NCBI RefSeq assembly: GCF_001877785.1
Contig: NZ_MINN01000085.1
Location: forward strand, 62,001 to 126,000
DNA from: Rossellomorea aquimaris
GTDB taxonomy: Bacteria; Bacillota; Bacilli; Bacillales; Bacillaceae_B
Direction: 5' to 3'
DNA: 64,000 bases
The translations under genes and the position numbers were made by a program. Positions 1 to 9,359 of the stretch are shown piece by piece. How positions within the stretch are numbered: the stretch's first letter is position 1; each line of letters starts with the position of its first letter. The notes beneath the pieces are model-generated. The model was not told the DNA's origin. It worked only from the letters and a program-made list of their open reading frames with translations, and made no database searches.

Positions 1-351
1 TCCCCTATCGAAGCGGGGATCGGCTTTGCAGTAAAGGTGAACAAAGAGATTCCTTTCAACGGCCAGGACGCTCTGCAAAAACAGAAAGTTGAAGGGGCAT
101 CAAGAAAGATTGTCGGCATTGAAATGATCGAACGGGGCATCCCGCGTCACGGCTACAAAGTATTTTCTGGCGAGGAAGAAATCGGCGAAGTGACAACAGG
201 AACACAGTCTCCTACGTTAAAGAAAAATGTCGGCCTTGCGCTGCTGAAAAAAGAGTTCACTTCCATTGATACAGAAATCCAGGTTGAAATCAGAGGTAAG
301 AAAGTTAACGCAAAAGTGGTTCCTACACCATTTTATAAGAGAACTAAATAA
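1..351 (+). CDS. gcvT: Aminomethyltransferase GcvT, C-terminal part (5' end outside window)
   Basis: The reading frame is open from base 1 to the TAA at 349-351, giving 116 C-terminal residues. They begin [13 protein letters not shown], typical of the end of the T-protein of the glycine cleavage system, which transfers the aminomethyl carbon from lipoylated H-protein to tetrahydrofolate. Only the last part of the folate-binding domain and the C-terminal barrel are present. A GTG at 37 is internal and not the true start. gcvPA follows 18 bases later, so the genes form a gcvT-gcvPA-gcvPB operon as in B. subtilis. Any glycine riboswitch would lie upstream of the window. Confidence 0.95.
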   Translation, partial: SPIEAGIGFAVKVNKEIPFNGQDALQKQKVEGASRKIVGIEMIERGIPRHGYKVFSGEEEIGEVTTGTQSPTLKKNVGLALLKKEFTSIDTEIQVEIRGKKVNAKVVPTPFYKRTK

Positions 352-369
352 CAGGGAGGAATGACGGTC

Positions 370-1716
370 ATGAAGCATCGTTATTTACCGATGACAGAGC
401 AAGATCAACGGGAAATGTTAGACAGCATTGGAGTAAACAGCATCGACGAATTATTTGAGGATATCCCTGAGAAGGTCCGCTTCAAAGGTGAGTACAACAT
501 CAAGCCTGCCAAGTCAGAAACCGGCCTTGTGAAAGAATTGACTAAAATGGCGGCGAAAAATGCAGATTTGAAAAGTCATGCCTCCTTCCTTGGAGCGGGT
601 GTTTATGATCACTATGCGCCGATCATCGTCGATCATGTATTATCACGATCTGAGTTCTACACGGCTTATACACCGTATCAGCCTGAAATCTCACAAGGTG
701 AACTGCAGGCGATTTTTGAATTTCAAACAATGATCTGTGAACTGACGGGAATGGATGTAGCGAATTCTTCCATGTACGACGGGGGGACGGCACTTGCCGA
801 GGCAGCCATGTTAAGTGCAGGGCAGACCCGCCGCAAAAAAGTACTTGTTTCAAGTACGGTTCATCCTGAGTCTCGGGATGTATTAAGAACATATGCAAAG
901 GGCCAATATATCGACGTTGTGGAGATTCCTCATAATAATGGCGTCACGGATACTGAGGAATTGAAAAAGCTGATGAGCAGTGACATAGCAGCTGTCATCG
1001 TTCAATATCCTAACTTCTTCGGAAGGGTGGAAGACCTGAAGGTGATTGAAGAGGCAACCCACGGCGAGAAAGCGATGTTTGTCGTATCTTCCAACCCTCT
1101 ATCCCTTGGTGCCCTGACACCGCCTGGGAAACTCGGAGCGGACATCGTTGTCGGGGATGCCCAGCCGTTCGGGATTCCGAGTGCGTTTGGCGGGCCTCAC
1201 TGCGGGTATTTTGCAGTAAGTAAAAAATTGATGCGTAAAGTTCCCGGCCGTCTGGTGGGGCAAACGGTCGATGAAGAAGGCCGGAGAGGCTTTGTATTGA
1301 CCCTTCAGGCGCGTGAACAGCATATCCGCCGCGATAAAGCGACTTCTAATATCTGTTCAAACCAGGCTTTGAATGCTCTGGCAGCTTCCGTTGCAATGAC
1401 GGCACTCGGCAAACAGGGTGTAAAAGAGATGGCCCTTCAGAATATCCAAAAAGCTCATTATGCGAAAGAAGCAATCAAGAAAAAAGGTTTTGAGATTGCA
1501 TTCGAAGGTCCTTCATTTAATGAATTTGTCGTGAAAGTGAATGCCCCAGTCAAAGAAATCAACAAAAAGCTCCTTGAGAAAGAAATCATCGGCGGATATG
1601 ATCTCGGGCAAGTCGATGAAGAGTTGAAGAATCACATGCTGGTTGCCGTGACCGAACTTCGCAGCAAAGAAGAAATTGATGCATTCGCACAGGAATTGGG
1701 GGATTGTCATGAATAA
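370..1716 (+). CDS. gcvPA: Glycine dehydrogenase (decarboxylating) subunit 1
   Basis: N-terminal half of the split P-protein (448 aa). With GcvPB it decarboxylates glycine and passes the aminomethyl group to lipoyl-GcvH. The protein starts [12 protein letters not shown], the family's typical start. ATG 370 lies about 9 bases after the Shine-Dalgarno (SD) sequence GGGAGGA at 354-360. An in-frame ATG at 361 abuts that SD and is unlikely to be used. The fold is PLP-transferase type I but, as expected for subunit 1, the cofactor lysine lies in subunit 2. The end overlaps gcvPB by 8 bases, suggesting translational coupling. Confidence 0.95.
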   Translation: MKHRYLPMTEQDQREMLDSIGVNSIDELFEDIPEKVRFKGEYNIKPAKSETGLVKELTKMAAKNADLKSHASFLGAGVYDHYAPIIVDHVLSRSEFYTAYTPYQPEISQGELQAIFEFQTMICELTGMDVANSSMYDGGTALAEAAMLSAGQTRRKKVLVSSTVHPESRDVLRTYAKGQYIDVVEIPHNNGVTDTEELKKLMSSDIAAVIVQYPNFFGRVEDLKVIEEATHGEKAMFVVSSNPLSLGALTPPGKLGADIVVGDAQPFGIPSAFGGPHCGYFAVSKKLMRKVPGRLVGQTVDEEGRRGFVLTLQAREQHIRRDKATSNICSNQALNALAASVAMTALGKQGVKEMALQNIQKAHYAKEAIKKKGFEIAFEGPSFNEFVVKVNAPVKEINKKLLEKEIIGGYDLGQVDEELKNHMLVAVTELRSKEEIDAFAQELGDCHE

Positions 1717-3175
1717 CAAACAGGATCAGCCTCTTATCTTTGAATTATCGAAAGAAGGCCGTGTCGGCTACAGCCTGCCTGAACTGGATGTACCGGAAGT
1801 GGATGTTTCCGAATTGATTTCTTCCGATTATATCCGGACGGAGGAGCCGCATTTACCGGAAGTGTCGGAACTTGATATCATGCGCCATTACACTGCGCTG
1901 TCAAAACGTAACCATGGCGTTGATTCAGGATTCTATCCGCTCGGATCTTGTACGATGAAATACAACCCGAAGGTGAATGAAAATGTTGCGCGTCTTAATG
2001 GCTTTGCACATATCAACCCGCTTCAGGAACCGGAAAGTGTCCAGGGAGCCCTTGAATTGATGTATGATCTTCAGGAACATCTGAAAGAAATCACAGGTAT
2101 GGACGAAGTGACCCTTCAGCCCGCAGCCGGAGCTCACGGTGAGTGGACGGGTCTTATGATGATCCGTGCTTATCATGAAGCGAACGGTGATACGAAGCGT
2201 ACAAAAGTCATCGTGCCTGATTCCGCTCATGGAACAAACCCTGCAAGTGCTACAGTGGCCGGGTTTGAAACGGTGACAGTGAAATCGGATGAAAATGGCC
2301 TTGTGGATCTTGAAGATCTGAAGAGGGTTGTCGGGGAAGACACTGCGGCCCTTATGCTCACAAATCCGAACACGTTGGGATTATTCGAAGAAAACATCCT
2401 CGAGATGGCAGCGATCATCCACGAAGCCGGGGGCAAGCTGTATTATGACGGTGCCAACCTGAATGCCGTCCTGTCCAAGGCGAGACCGGGGGATATGGGG
2501 TTCGATGTCGTTCACTTGAATCTCCATAAAACCTTTACGGGTCCACATGGAGGCGGAGGTCCGGGAAGCGGCCCGGTCGGTGTGAAAGAAGACTTGATCC
2601 GCTACTTGCCTAAACCGGTCCTTGTGAAGAACGGCGATGTGTTCGAATTCGACTACAGTCGTCCGGATTCAATCGGCCGCGTGAAACCTTATTATGGGAA
2701 CTTCGGCATCAACGTACGTGCCTATACGTATATCCGCACGATGGGACCTGACGGGTTGAAGGCGGTAACCGAGAATGCGGTCCTGAATGCAAACTATATG
2801 ATGCGAAGATTGGCTACTCATTTTGATCTTCCATATGACCGTCACTGCAAGCATGAATTCGTCATCAGCGGAAAGCGTCAGAAAAAACTCGGCGTGAGGA
2901 CACTAGATATCGCGAAAAGGCTGCTTGACTTCGGTTATCATCCGCCGACGATCTACTTCCCGCTGAATGTAGAGGAATGCATGATGATCGAACCGACAGA
3001 AACAGAGTCTAAAGAAACACTGGATTCATTCATCGATGCCATGATCCAGATCGCAAAAGAAGCAGAGGAAACGCCTGAAATCGTACAGGAAGCACCACAT
3101 ACAACAGTAGTCAAAAGAATGGACGAAACCCTTGCAGCAAGAAAGCCGATCCTTCGTTATACTCCTGAAGCGTAA
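1709..3175 (+). CDS. gcvPB: Glycine dehydrogenase (decarboxylating) subunit 2
   Basis: PLP-binding half of the split glycine decarboxylase (488 aa). The cofactor lysine is K274 in the [15 protein letters not shown] segment, followed by the glycine-rich loop [11 protein letters not shown] 1709 is chosen because [18 protein letters not shown] aligns with the family start. An upstream in-frame ATG at 1676 would overlap gcvPA further and lacks support. The gene is last in the operon: a strong terminator begins about 30 bases after its TAA. GcvP works with lipoylated GcvH (not in the window), whose cofactor depends on LipM encoded 1 kb downstream. Confidence 0.96.
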   Translation: MNNKQDQPLIFELSKEGRVGYSLPELDVPEVDVSELISSDYIRTEEPHLPEVSELDIMRHYTALSKRNHGVDSGFYPLGSCTMKYNPKVNENVARLNGFAHINPLQEPESVQGALELMYDLQEHLKEITGMDEVTLQPAAGAHGEWTGLMMIRAYHEANGDTKRTKVIVPDSAHGTNPASATVAGFETVTVKSDENGLVDLEDLKRVVGEDTAALMLTNPNTLGLFEENILEMAAIIHEAGGKLYYDGANLNAVLSKARPGDMGFDVVHLNLHKTFTGPHGGGGPGSGPVGVKEDLIRYLPKPVLVKNGDVFEFDYSRPDSIGRVKPYYGNFGINVRAYTYIRTMGPDGLKAVTENAVLNANYMMRRLATHFDLPYDRHCKHEFVISGKRQKKLGVRTLDIAKRLLDFGYHPPTIYFPLNVEECMMIEPTETESKETLDSFIDAMIQIAKEAEETPEIVQEAPHTTVVKRMDETLAARKPILRYTPEA

Positions 3176-3206
3176 GACAGGATTACGGAGAGGTATTTAT
3201 AACAAA

Positions 3207-3243
3207 GAAAGGATTGCCGGTTTCGGCAATCCTTTTCTTTTTG
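3207..3243 (+). terminator. Terminator of the gcv operon
   Basis: Perfect hairpin AAAGGATTGCCG / CGGCAATCCTTT with a 4-base loop, followed by a T-rich run. It lies directly after gcvPB and before the repeat cluster. Confidence 0.9.
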
Positions 3244-3278
3244 TCCATCTCCGGCGGCTAGGAGCCTCCGGTTTTCTC
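3243..3278 (+). repeat. Internally deleted copy of the long palindromic repeat
   Basis: The sequence carries the left end of the repeat (GTCCATCTCCGGCGGCTAGGAG) joined straight to its right end (CCTCCGGTTTTCTC), so the whole central arm is missing. It lies immediately before two full copies in the same orientation, which suggests deletion within a tandem array. Confidence 0.6.
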
Positions 3279-3280
3279 AT

Positions 3281-3402
3281 GGTCCATCTGCGGCGGCCAG
3301 GAGCTCGAGGTCATAAGCCAAGACCCCAAAAAAGGCAAAAAACGCCTTTCCGGGGGTCTCGTCATATGCTTGTCGTCTCTGAACGAGCCGCCTCTGCTTT
3401 TC
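3281..3402 (+). repeat. Long palindromic intergenic repeat, copy A
   Basis: About 122 bp. The ends GCGGCGGC...GAGCCGCC pair with each other. Inside, AGACCCC (3321-3327) pairs with GGGGTCT (3353-3359). The apex AAGGC...GCCTTT is shared with the other copies. It sits in the shared 3' region of the convergent genes gcvPB and yqhL. Copies B, C and D keep the same ends and apex but carry different, still self-complementary arms. Confidence 0.75.
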
Positions 3403-3405
3403 GAT

Positions 3406-3528
3406 GGTCCAGCTGCGGCGGCTAGGAGCTCGAGGTCATAAGCTAAACTTCCCAAAAAGGCAAAAGGCGCCTTTCCGGAAAGTTTAGCTTATGCTTGTCG
3501 CTCCTGAACGAGCCGCCTCCGCTTTTCT
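3406..3528 (+). repeat. Long palindromic intergenic repeat, copy B
   Basis: In tandem with copy A, 3 bases apart. The inner arm CATAAGCTAAACTTCC (3437-3452) pairs with GGAAAGTTTAGCTTATG (3477-3493), about 16 bp with one bulge. The outer arms GGCGGCT / AGCCGCC are intact, and the apex AAAAAGGCAAAAGGCGCCTTT is conserved. The repeat ends exactly at the yqhL stop codon. Confidence 0.75.
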
Positions 3529-3911
3529 TATTTCTTATGCTTGACTTTACCTGTCCATTTTTTAAAGCCGCCCTGCAGGTGGTGAAGATCACGGTAGCCT
3601 TTGCGGTGAAGCATCTGTGCTGCACGCGCACTTCTCATTCCGCTCTGGCAGTATAGATAAACTGGCTGATCATTGCGGATTTCTTTTTGTCTCATTTTCA
3701 TTTGTGAAAGCGGGATATTGCGGGCACCAAGAATATGACCGTTGTTATATTCGTTGTTTTCGCGCACATCAATCAGTTGAGCCTTTCTGTAACCGGATTT
3801 GAACTCTTCCTCTGATAATGTGTTGACCACTCTTTTTTGATTGAAGTACGTAAACAGCGAATACGCGATGATCGCTCCAAGTACGACTAATAGTATAAAT
3901 AAACCATCCAT
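3528..3911 (-). CDS. yqhL: Membrane-anchored rhodanese-like protein YqhL
   Basis: 127 aa with one N-terminal membrane segment (about residues 3-22), then a single rhodanese domain. The active-site loop is CQSGMRS with the catalytic cysteine at about C88; LIDVRENNEYNNGHI is the typical rhodanese N-terminal motif. Probably a sulfur or thiol handling enzyme on the inner membrane face; the substrate is unknown. The start is ATG at 3911, with AAAGGAG about 12 bases upstream on the - strand. The neighbourhood (gcvPB, lipM) matches B. subtilis. Its stop codon abuts repeat copy B, and no independent terminator is visible. Confidence 0.9.
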   Translation of the reverse strand: MDGLFILLVVLGAIIAYSLFTYFNQKRVVNTLSEEEFKSGYRKAQLIDVRENNEYNNGHILGARNIPLSQMKMRQKEIRNDQPVYLYCQSGMRSARAAQMLHRKGYRDLHHLQGGFKKWTGKVKHKK

Positions 3912-4142
3912 CTTGCTTTCATGCTCCTTTCTTCAAATGCACTAACTACTATTATATTCATCATTGTCCGGAGAATCAAAAGAAATTTACTATTGAAAGC
4001 AAAGACTTACCAATCTGTTTTCCTTTGTTTTTGGAAGATGATTTGGTAGACTAGTAACGGATTGAATACATAGGGAAAGAACAATGACCTGATTACCGGT
4101 CAGATGTGAAAGAATCAAGCCAAAGTAAAAGAGGTATGTCGA

Positions 4143-4979
4143 ATGTCAAAAGAAACATGGAGATTCATCGATTCAGGCAATTGTTCGCCTTCCTTCAATA
4201 TGGCGCTCGATGAGGCGCTCCTTGATTGGCATAGCGAAGGGAAGATTCCTCCGACGATCCGTTTTTATGGATGGGATCCTGCGACACTTTCTGTTGGATA
4301 TTTCCAGAAGGTCGAAAAGGAAATCAACATGGATGCCGTGAAGGAACATGGACTGGGTTTTGTAAGGCGGCCGACCGGGGGACGGGGAGTCCTGCATGAT
4401 AAGGAGCTCACTTACAGTGTCATCGTGTCCGAGGAGCACCCTGAAATGCCGAAGACTGTCACTGAAGCATACAGGGTCATTTCAGAAGGTATATTAAAAG
4501 GATTCCAGGCACTTGGACTTGAAGCCTACTTTGCCGTTCCGAAGACGCCTGAAGAAAGGGAGGGGTTGAAAAATCCCCGTTCTGCAGTCTGCTTCGATGC
4601 GCCAAGCTGGTATGAACTTGTCGTGGAAGGCCGGAAGGTGGCAGGCAGCGCACAGACCCGCCAGAAAGGGGTCATCCTGCAGCACGGCTCCATCCTTCTT
4701 GATCTTGATGAAGACAAACTGTTCAGTCTGTTTAAGTATCCTTCCGACCGGGTAAAAGAGCGTATGCAGAGGGCTTTTAAAAATAAAGCAGTCGCCATGA
4801 ACGAAATTTCATCTGAAAGAATCACGATGGATATGGCAAAAGAAGCTTTCAAAAAAGGCTTTGAAGAGGGACTGGATATCAATCTTGAGCCATATGTGCT
4901 TTCTGAAGAAGAAACACAATATGTTGAAAATTTGGCAAAAACCCGATATGAATCCGATGAGTGGAATTTCAAACGGTGA
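4143..4979 (+). CDS. lipM: Octanoyl-[acyl carrier protein]:protein N-octanoyltransferase LipM
   Basis: 278 aa, BPL/LPL fold. It transfers octanoate from acyl carrier protein to GcvH, the first step of lipoate assembly in Bacillus. [12 protein letters not shown] (about 75-86) is the conserved ligand loop. The catalytic cysteine is C150 in [12 protein letters not shown], and the conserved lysine is K166 in [11 protein letters not shown]150 is the same number as in B. subtilis LipM, which supports start ATG 4143 behind AAGAGGT. Its product is needed by the glycine cleavage system upstream and the Bkd complex at 41-46 kb. Confidence 0.95.
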   Translation: MSKETWRFIDSGNCSPSFNMALDEALLDWHSEGKIPPTIRFYGWDPATLSVGYFQKVEKEINMDAVKEHGLGFVRRPTGGRGVLHDKELTYSVIVSEEHPEMPKTVTEAYRVISEGILKGFQALGLEAYFAVPKTPEEREGLKNPRSAVCFDAPSWYELVVEGRKVAGSAQTRQKGVILQHGSILLDLDEDKLFSLFKYPSDRVKERMQRAFKNKAVAMNEISSERITMDMAKEAFKKGFEEGLDINLEPYVLSEEETQYVENLAKTRYESDEWNFKR

Positions 4980-4992
4980 AAATCTTTTATAG

Positions 4993-5018
4993 AAAAAAGC
5001 GATTTGTGTCGCTTTTTT
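4993..5018 (+). terminator. Terminator of lipM
   Basis: Hairpin AAAAAAGCGA / TCGCTTTTTT with a 6-base loop and T-run, 13 bases after the lipM stop. The remaining bases to 5172 are AT-rich and I see no gene there. Confidence 0.85.
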
Positions 5019-5172
5019 CCTATTTTACCAACTATTTCTGAAGATAAAAGTTTAGCAACTCTCAAATTAATAGATTACCGCGTAATTTAGGAATAATATC
5101 TATGGGATTCTGCGTTTTTCTATTATTTCCTGCTTTTTAGAAGTTTGACAAAAAAATAATTTTCTGCCCGCA

Positions 5173-5221
5173 ACACAATATATGGTGTGTCGAAAAATAT
5201 ATTATACACCATATATTGTGT
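5173..5221 (+). promoter_or_regulatory. Pair of NrdR boxes upstream of nrdJ
   Basis: ACACAATATATGGTGT (5173-5188) and its exact reverse complement ACACCATATATTGTGT (5206-5221) are separated by 17 bases. Both fit the NrdR-box pattern ACAC-N(8)-GTGT with an AT-rich core, and the centre-to-centre distance of 33 bases is about three helical turns, as for known NrdR operators. They lie about 107 bases upstream of nrdJ. NrdR is the ATP/dATP-sensing repressor of ribonucleotide reductase genes; its gene is not in the window. Confidence 0.85.
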
Positions 5222-5327
5222 TTATTTATTGATTTTAAAATAAGCATGTGATAACGTATTAAGTGCAAATAGAAAACAAGCTAAAACAAAATAAAAGAAA
5301 CATTTATGGTAGAAGGAGCTGTCTATA

Positions 5328-7892
5328 TTGACTGTTGCGTCGAAAAACACGATGAAATTGAACAAGGAAAGACTGAATCAGGATATCGGATTGTTTCCTC
5401 AAGTGCATCCTGTCACCCCGGATATGAAAACCACACACAAAGGTGTATCCCGCTTGGTAATGATTGACCGCTATTCTTTCAAAGATACTGAAAAGATCAC
5501 TCTCTCGGAAGGCGATTTTGTCGTACTGACAATCAAAGAAGACCCGAAATTCCCGGCAAGGGGCCTTGGCTATATTACAGCCGTTGACTGGGAAAACAAA
5601 AAAGCGGATGTCTGGATCGAAGAGGAATACAGAAGCGCAATCGATAAACAGCATGAAATCGAAACAGGCGTAGTGACACGCACTCTCGATGTCATTGAAA
5701 AACCACTCGAAGTCTACTATGAACAAATTGCAAAGCGTAACGCAACAGGTTTGGCAGAAGTAGAAAAAACTCCTGATAAGAAACAGGAGTGGTTTGAAAA
5801 GTTCTATCATGAACTTGTAAATCTGCATTTCGTACCGGCTGGACGTGTCCTGTACGGGGCTGGTGCAGAGACCGACGTAACCTATTTCAACTGTTATGTG
5901 ATGCCGTTCGTGCAGGATTCACGCGAAGGGATCTCAGAGCATCGCAAGCAGGTCATGGAAATCATGAGCCGCGGAGGCGGGGTCGGAACGAACGGATCGA
6001 CTTTAAGGCCGCGAAACACGCTGGCAAAAGGAGTCAATGGTAAATCCTCGGGATCTGTATCCTGGCTGGATGATATCGCGAAACTGACCCACTTGGTCGA
6101 GCAGGGCGGATCAAGACGCGGGGCTCAAATGATCATGCTATCAGATTGGCACCCTGACATCATCGAATTCATCATTTCTAAAATGCAGAATCCGCGTATC
6201 CTGCGCTATCTGCTTGAAAATACAGAAGATGAGAATATTAAGAAGGCTGCAGAAGATAAATTGAAATTCACTCCCCTTACAGAGCAGGAAGAGGCGATGT
6301 ATCAGGGAATCATCAACTACAAACAGATTCCGGGCTATGGAGGCTTCAATGAGAAGATCATCAAGAATGCCGAGGAAAAGCTCCGGACAGGCGGTACATA
6401 CAGTGTACACAACCCGGAATTCCTGACAGGCGCCAACATCTCTGTCTGCCTGACAAGTGATTTCATGGATGCGGTCGATAAAGACGAAGAATATGACCTG
6501 CGATTCCCTGATGTAGAGAGCTATGATGGCGATCAAATGAAGTACTATAACGAAAATTGGCATGAAGTCGGGGATGTCCGCGAATGGGAAAAGCTTGGAT
6601 ACAAGCTGAGGACATACAAAAAAATCAAGGCCAAAGAACTTTGGAACCTGATCAATGTATGTGCAACATACTCTGCAGAACCGGGAATCTTCTTTATCGA
6701 TAATGCAAACGATATGACCAACGCCAAAGCATACGGTCAGAAGGTTGTCGCAACAAATCCATGTGGAGAACAACCCCTCGCACCATTTTCAGTCTGCAAC
6801 CTCGCAGCCGTCAATTTGGCCCGATTCGCAGACAAGGATACTAAGAAAGTGGATTTTGAAAAATTGAAGCAAACCGTTGAAGTCGGCGTGCGCATGCAGG
6901 ATAACGTCATCGATGCAACGCCTTACTTCCTTGAAGAAAATAAGGAGCAGGCACTCGGTGAACGCCGTGTCGGCCTTGGTGTCATGGGTCTTGCCGACCT
7001 TCTCATATACTGTGAAAAAGAATATGGATCAGAAGAAGGAAACAAACTTGTTGATGAAGTATTTGAGGTCATCGCGACGACTGCTTACAGAGCGTCGGTG
7101 GAACTTTCTAAAGAGAAAGGAAGCTTCCCGTTCCTGACAGGTGAAACGGAAGAAGAGACCAAAAGGCTGAGAAACGCATTCATCAATACAGGCTTCATGA
7201 AAAAGATGCCTGAGGATGTACGGGAAAATATCATTGCGCACGGTATCCGAAACTCACATTTATTGACGGTTGCCCCTACGGGTTCGACCGGAACGATGGT
7301 TGGGGTATCGACGGGACTTGAGCCGTACTTCTCCTTCACGTATTACAGAAGCGGACGCCTTGGTAAATTCATTGAAGTGAAAGCGGATATCGTGCAAGAT
7401 TATTTGAAACGCAACCCTGAAGCCGATGTAAATGACCTCCCGGATTGGTTCATTTCTTCCATGAATCTTGCCCCGGAAGCGCATGCCGATGTTCAGTGCG
7501 TCATTCAGAATTGGATCGACAGCTCCATTTCCAAAACGGTTAATGCCCCAAGAGGATATACAGTTGAAGAAGTACAGAAAGTGTATGAAAGACTGTACAA
7601 AGGCGGTGCAAAAGGCGGTACAGTATACGTTGACGGAAGCCGTGACTCGCAGGTACTAACGTTGAAAGCGGAAGAAAACAGCTTTGACGAAGAAGAAGTA
7701 CAAGAAGAAGTGAAAACGGAAAACAAGCCGATTGTGCTGCTGGATACCATCCAGGATGTGCGCTCGACGGACGTGACGATCGGTTCTGAAGTCGGAAATA
7801 CATGTCCGGTATGCAGGAAAGGTACCGTCAAGGACATGGGCGGCTGCAACACCTGTACCAATTGCGGCGCACAACTGAAATGCGGCCTGTAA
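5328..7892 (+). CDS. nrdJ: Adenosylcobalamin-dependent (class II) ribonucleoside reductase
   Basis: 854 aa. Reduces ribonucleotides to deoxyribonucleotides using a thiyl radical generated by adenosylcobalamin, without oxygen or a second radical subunit. The conserved core includes NCYVMP (C189), GGGVGTNGSTLRPRN, NPCGEQPLAPFSVCNL (C479 region, active-site cysteine) and APTGSTGTMVGVSTGLEP. The C-terminus has CPVC...CNTCTNC, a zinc-ribbon tail plus a terminal cysteine, common in bacterial class II enzymes. The start is TTG 5328, 9 bases after AAGGAG (5313-5318). The next ATG (5352) has no SD. B. subtilis lacks this gene at this place, so it is an accessory insertion. NrdR boxes lie upstream. Confidence 0.95.
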   Translation: MTVASKNTMKLNKERLNQDIGLFPQVHPVTPDMKTTHKGVSRLVMIDRYSFKDTEKITLSEGDFVVLTIKEDPKFPARGLGYITAVDWENKKADVWIEEEYRSAIDKQHEIETGVVTRTLDVIEKPLEVYYEQIAKRNATGLAEVEKTPDKKQEWFEKFYHELVNLHFVPAGRVLYGAGAETDVTYFNCYVMPFVQDSREGISEHRKQVMEIMSRGGGVGTNGSTLRPRNTLAKGVNGKSSGSVSWLDDIAKLTHLVEQGGSRRGAQMIMLSDWHPDIIEFIISKMQNPRILRYLLENTEDENIKKAAEDKLKFTPLTEQEEAMYQGIINYKQIPGYGGFNEKIIKNAEEKLRTGGTYSVHNPEFLTGANISVCLTSDFMDAVDKDEEYDLRFPDVESYDGDQMKYYNENWHEVGDVREWEKLGYKLRTYKKIKAKELWNLINVCATYSAEPGIFFIDNANDMTNAKAYGQKVVATNPCGEQPLAPFSVCNLAAVNLARFADKDTKKVDFEKLKQTVEVGVRMQDNVIDATPYFLEENKEQALGERRVGLGVMGLADLLIYCEKEYGSEEGNKLVDEVFEVIATTAYRASVELSKEKGSFPFLTGETEEETKRLRNAFINTGFMKKMPEDVRENIIAHGIRNSHLLTVAPTGSTGTMVGVSTGLEPYFSFTYYRSGRLGKFIEVKADIVQDYLKRNPEADVNDLPDWFISSMNLAPEAHADVQCVIQNWIDSSISKTVNAPRGYTVEEVQKVYERLYKGGAKGGTVYVDGSRDSQVLTLKAEENSFDEEEVQEEVKTENKPIVLLDTIQDVRSTDVTIGSEVGNTCPVCRKGTVKDMGGCNTCTNCGAQLKCGL

Positions 7893-7906
7893 GAATATAA
7901 TATAAA

Positions 7907-7988
7907 GGGGCTGGGACAAAAGAGTCTTAGCTTAAGTAAAACCCGAACTAATTCGCCTTCTAAATGGCAAATCAGCTTCGGGTTTTTT
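7907..7988 (+). repeat. GGCTGGG-CAAAA repeat with terminator hairpin, copy 1
   Basis: Leader GGGGCTGGGACAAAA, then TTAAGTAAAA and the hairpin AACCCGAA...TTCGGGTT (7938-7988) ending in TTTTTT. It probably terminates nrdJ. The same layout recurs at 29187-29266 and, more divergent, at 56643-56709. Related GCTGGGACA hairpins are, to my knowledge, widespread in Gram-positive genomes. Confidence 0.75.
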
Positions 7989-8070
7989 GTATGGAAGCAC
8001 CCTATGACTTCAGCTCTTTCTTACGATTGATTGGATTGCAAGACGAAGAAAGAGTAGCTTATGTGAGACT

Positions 8071-8192
8071 TGTCTAGCTGCGGGGCTTAGAGGCACATGT
8101 CATAAGTCAACTCGCCCAAGAAGGCAAAGAGCACCTTCGTGGGCGATTCGCCTTATGCCAACCGCTCTTACCAAAGCCCCTCCGCTTTTCTT
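8071..8192 (+). repeat. Long palindromic intergenic repeat, copy C
   Basis: Starts TGTCTAGCTGCGGGGCTT and ends AAAGCCCCTCCGCTTTTC. The outer arms GGGGCTT / AAGCCCC differ from copies A and B yet still pair. The inner arm CGCCCAAGAAGG (8113-8124) pairs with CCTTCGTGGGCG except at one position. The stretch 8193-8260 holds a GC-rich segment (CGGGCCCGCGG, then GAAAGCGAAG) that resembles another common Bacillus intergenic repeat. No gene is seen here. Confidence 0.7.
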
Positions 8193-8339
8193 CCCACAGG
8201 CTTGCCGAGGAGCCTCACGGGCCCGCGGAAAGCGAAGTCTTGCACGTAAATCATAAGCGGTTTATAAAGACTACTCTAAATTATTCGTCTATAGACAGTG
8301 GTTTTGTCTCATGTTTTACCCATCTCTCTTTAATTGCAC

Positions 8340-8404
8340 TTAGAACCAATCCCCTGCAGCATTAAAAGGTTCTAAATGGCGCATTCCTCACCTAAAGATA
8401 TAAT
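8340..8404 (+). promoter_or_regulatory. Inverted repeat and -10 element upstream of yqhO
   Basis: TTAGAACC (8340-8347) and its exact complement GGTTCTAA (8368-8375) precede a consensus -10 TATAAT (8399-8404). No good -35 is visible 16-18 bases upstream, so the promoter may need an activator or another sigma factor. The rest of 8260-8431 shows no gene. Confidence 0.45.
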
Positions 8405-8431
8405 ATATACAGCTTTGAAGGAGGGGCGCCT

Positions 8432-9313
8432 ATGGAAATAGATGGGGTTTTTTCCGGCGGAGGGGTTAAAGGGCTCGCCTTGATAGGTGCCTGCCAGGCA
8501 ATCGAAGAGAGAGGGCTGCAGCTAAAGAGAGTGGCTGGTACCAGTGCTGGTGCGATCATTGCCGCTTTTATAGCAGCAGGATATAAGAGCACAGAGATGA
8601 AAAATATAATGGAAGAGATGGATATTAAGAAATTATTGGATTCGAATGCACTCATTTCCTTGCCTTTCATCAAGTGGTTCAGGATCTATTACCGGCTCGG
8701 ATTATATAAGGGAGCCGCTCTTGAAGACTGGATTGAACAGAAGCTTAAGGCAAGAGGAGTGTATACATTCGCAGATCTGCCGGAAAAATCGCTCAGGGTC
8801 ATCGCTTCTGATTTATCCAATGGGCGGCTGCTGGTATTGCCTGATGACCTTGAGAAATACGGGATTGCCCCGCAGACTTTCCCAGTTGCGAGAGCAGTCA
8901 GGATGAGCGCGAGTCTGCCGTACTTTTTTGAACCTGTAAAGCTGCGGTCTCTTGAAGGCACCAGTTTACTGGTGGACGGGGGTGTTCTCAGTAATTTTCC
9001 AATGTGGCTGTTTGACAGGGAGAATATAAAAAAGCCCCGCCCTGTCATAGGTGTGAAACTGAGTCATAACTACCTTCAGCGCCCAAAGAAAAAAATCAAT
9101 AATGCCATCGAACTGTACGGTGCTCTTTTCCACACGATGAAAGATGCACATGATTCACGGTATATTTCAAGGAAGCATGAAAAGAATATCATATTCATCC
9201 CGACAGATGGTGTGCAGACGACGGAATTTGAATTATCAAATGAAGGAAAAACTGAATTATTTGAAGCGGGTAAGTATCAAGGGGAGCTTTTCCTGAAGCA
9301 ATGGACCTTTTAA
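8432..9313 (+). CDS. yqhO: Patatin-like phospholipase family protein YqhO
   Basis: 293 aa, patatin-like acyl hydrolase. The oxyanion loop is SGGGVKG (8-14), the nucleophile is S38 in GTSAG (36-40), and the dyad aspartate is D182 in VDGGVLSNFP. It probably cleaves acyl chains from lipids at the inner membrane; the substrate is unknown. ATG 8432 follows AAGGAGGGG with good spacing. No signal peptide is seen. It is convergent with yqhP and shares a bidirectional terminator with it. Confidence 0.9.
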   Translation: MEIDGVFSGGGVKGLALIGACQAIEERGLQLKRVAGTSAGAIIAAFIAAGYKSTEMKNIMEEMDIKKLLDSNALISLPFIKWFRIYYRLGLYKGAALEDWIEQKLKARGVYTFADLPEKSLRVIASDLSNGRLLVLPDDLEKYGIAPQTFPVARAVRMSASLPYFFEPVKLRSLEGTSLLVDGGVLSNFPMWLFDRENIKKPRPVIGVKLSHNYLQRPKKKINNAIELYGALFHTMKDAHDSRYISRKHEKNIIFIPTDGVQTTEFELSNEGKTELFEAGKYQGELFLKQWTF

Positions 9314-9359
9314 AAAAACAATCGGGCATCGATTTAGAAAGATGCCCGATTGTTTTTTT
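9312..9359. terminator. Bidirectional terminator between yqhO and yqhP
   Basis: Perfect 19-bp hairpin (arms 9312-9330 and 9341-9359, core CAATCGGGCATC / GATGCCCGATTG) with A-run and T-run on the two sides. The yqhP stop codon (9334-9336) lies in the loop, so the right arm is also yqhP coding sequence. Confidence 0.92.

Noticed and set aside
3132..3455. Open frames on both strands across the repeat cluster after gcvPB
   Set aside because: They translate palindromic repeat DNA and the gcvPB end; composition and lack of SD argue against genes.
4980..5327. Cobalamin riboswitch upstream of nrdJ
   Set aside because: The spacer is AT-rich, holds the lipM terminator and NrdR boxes, and has no B12-box-like sequence.
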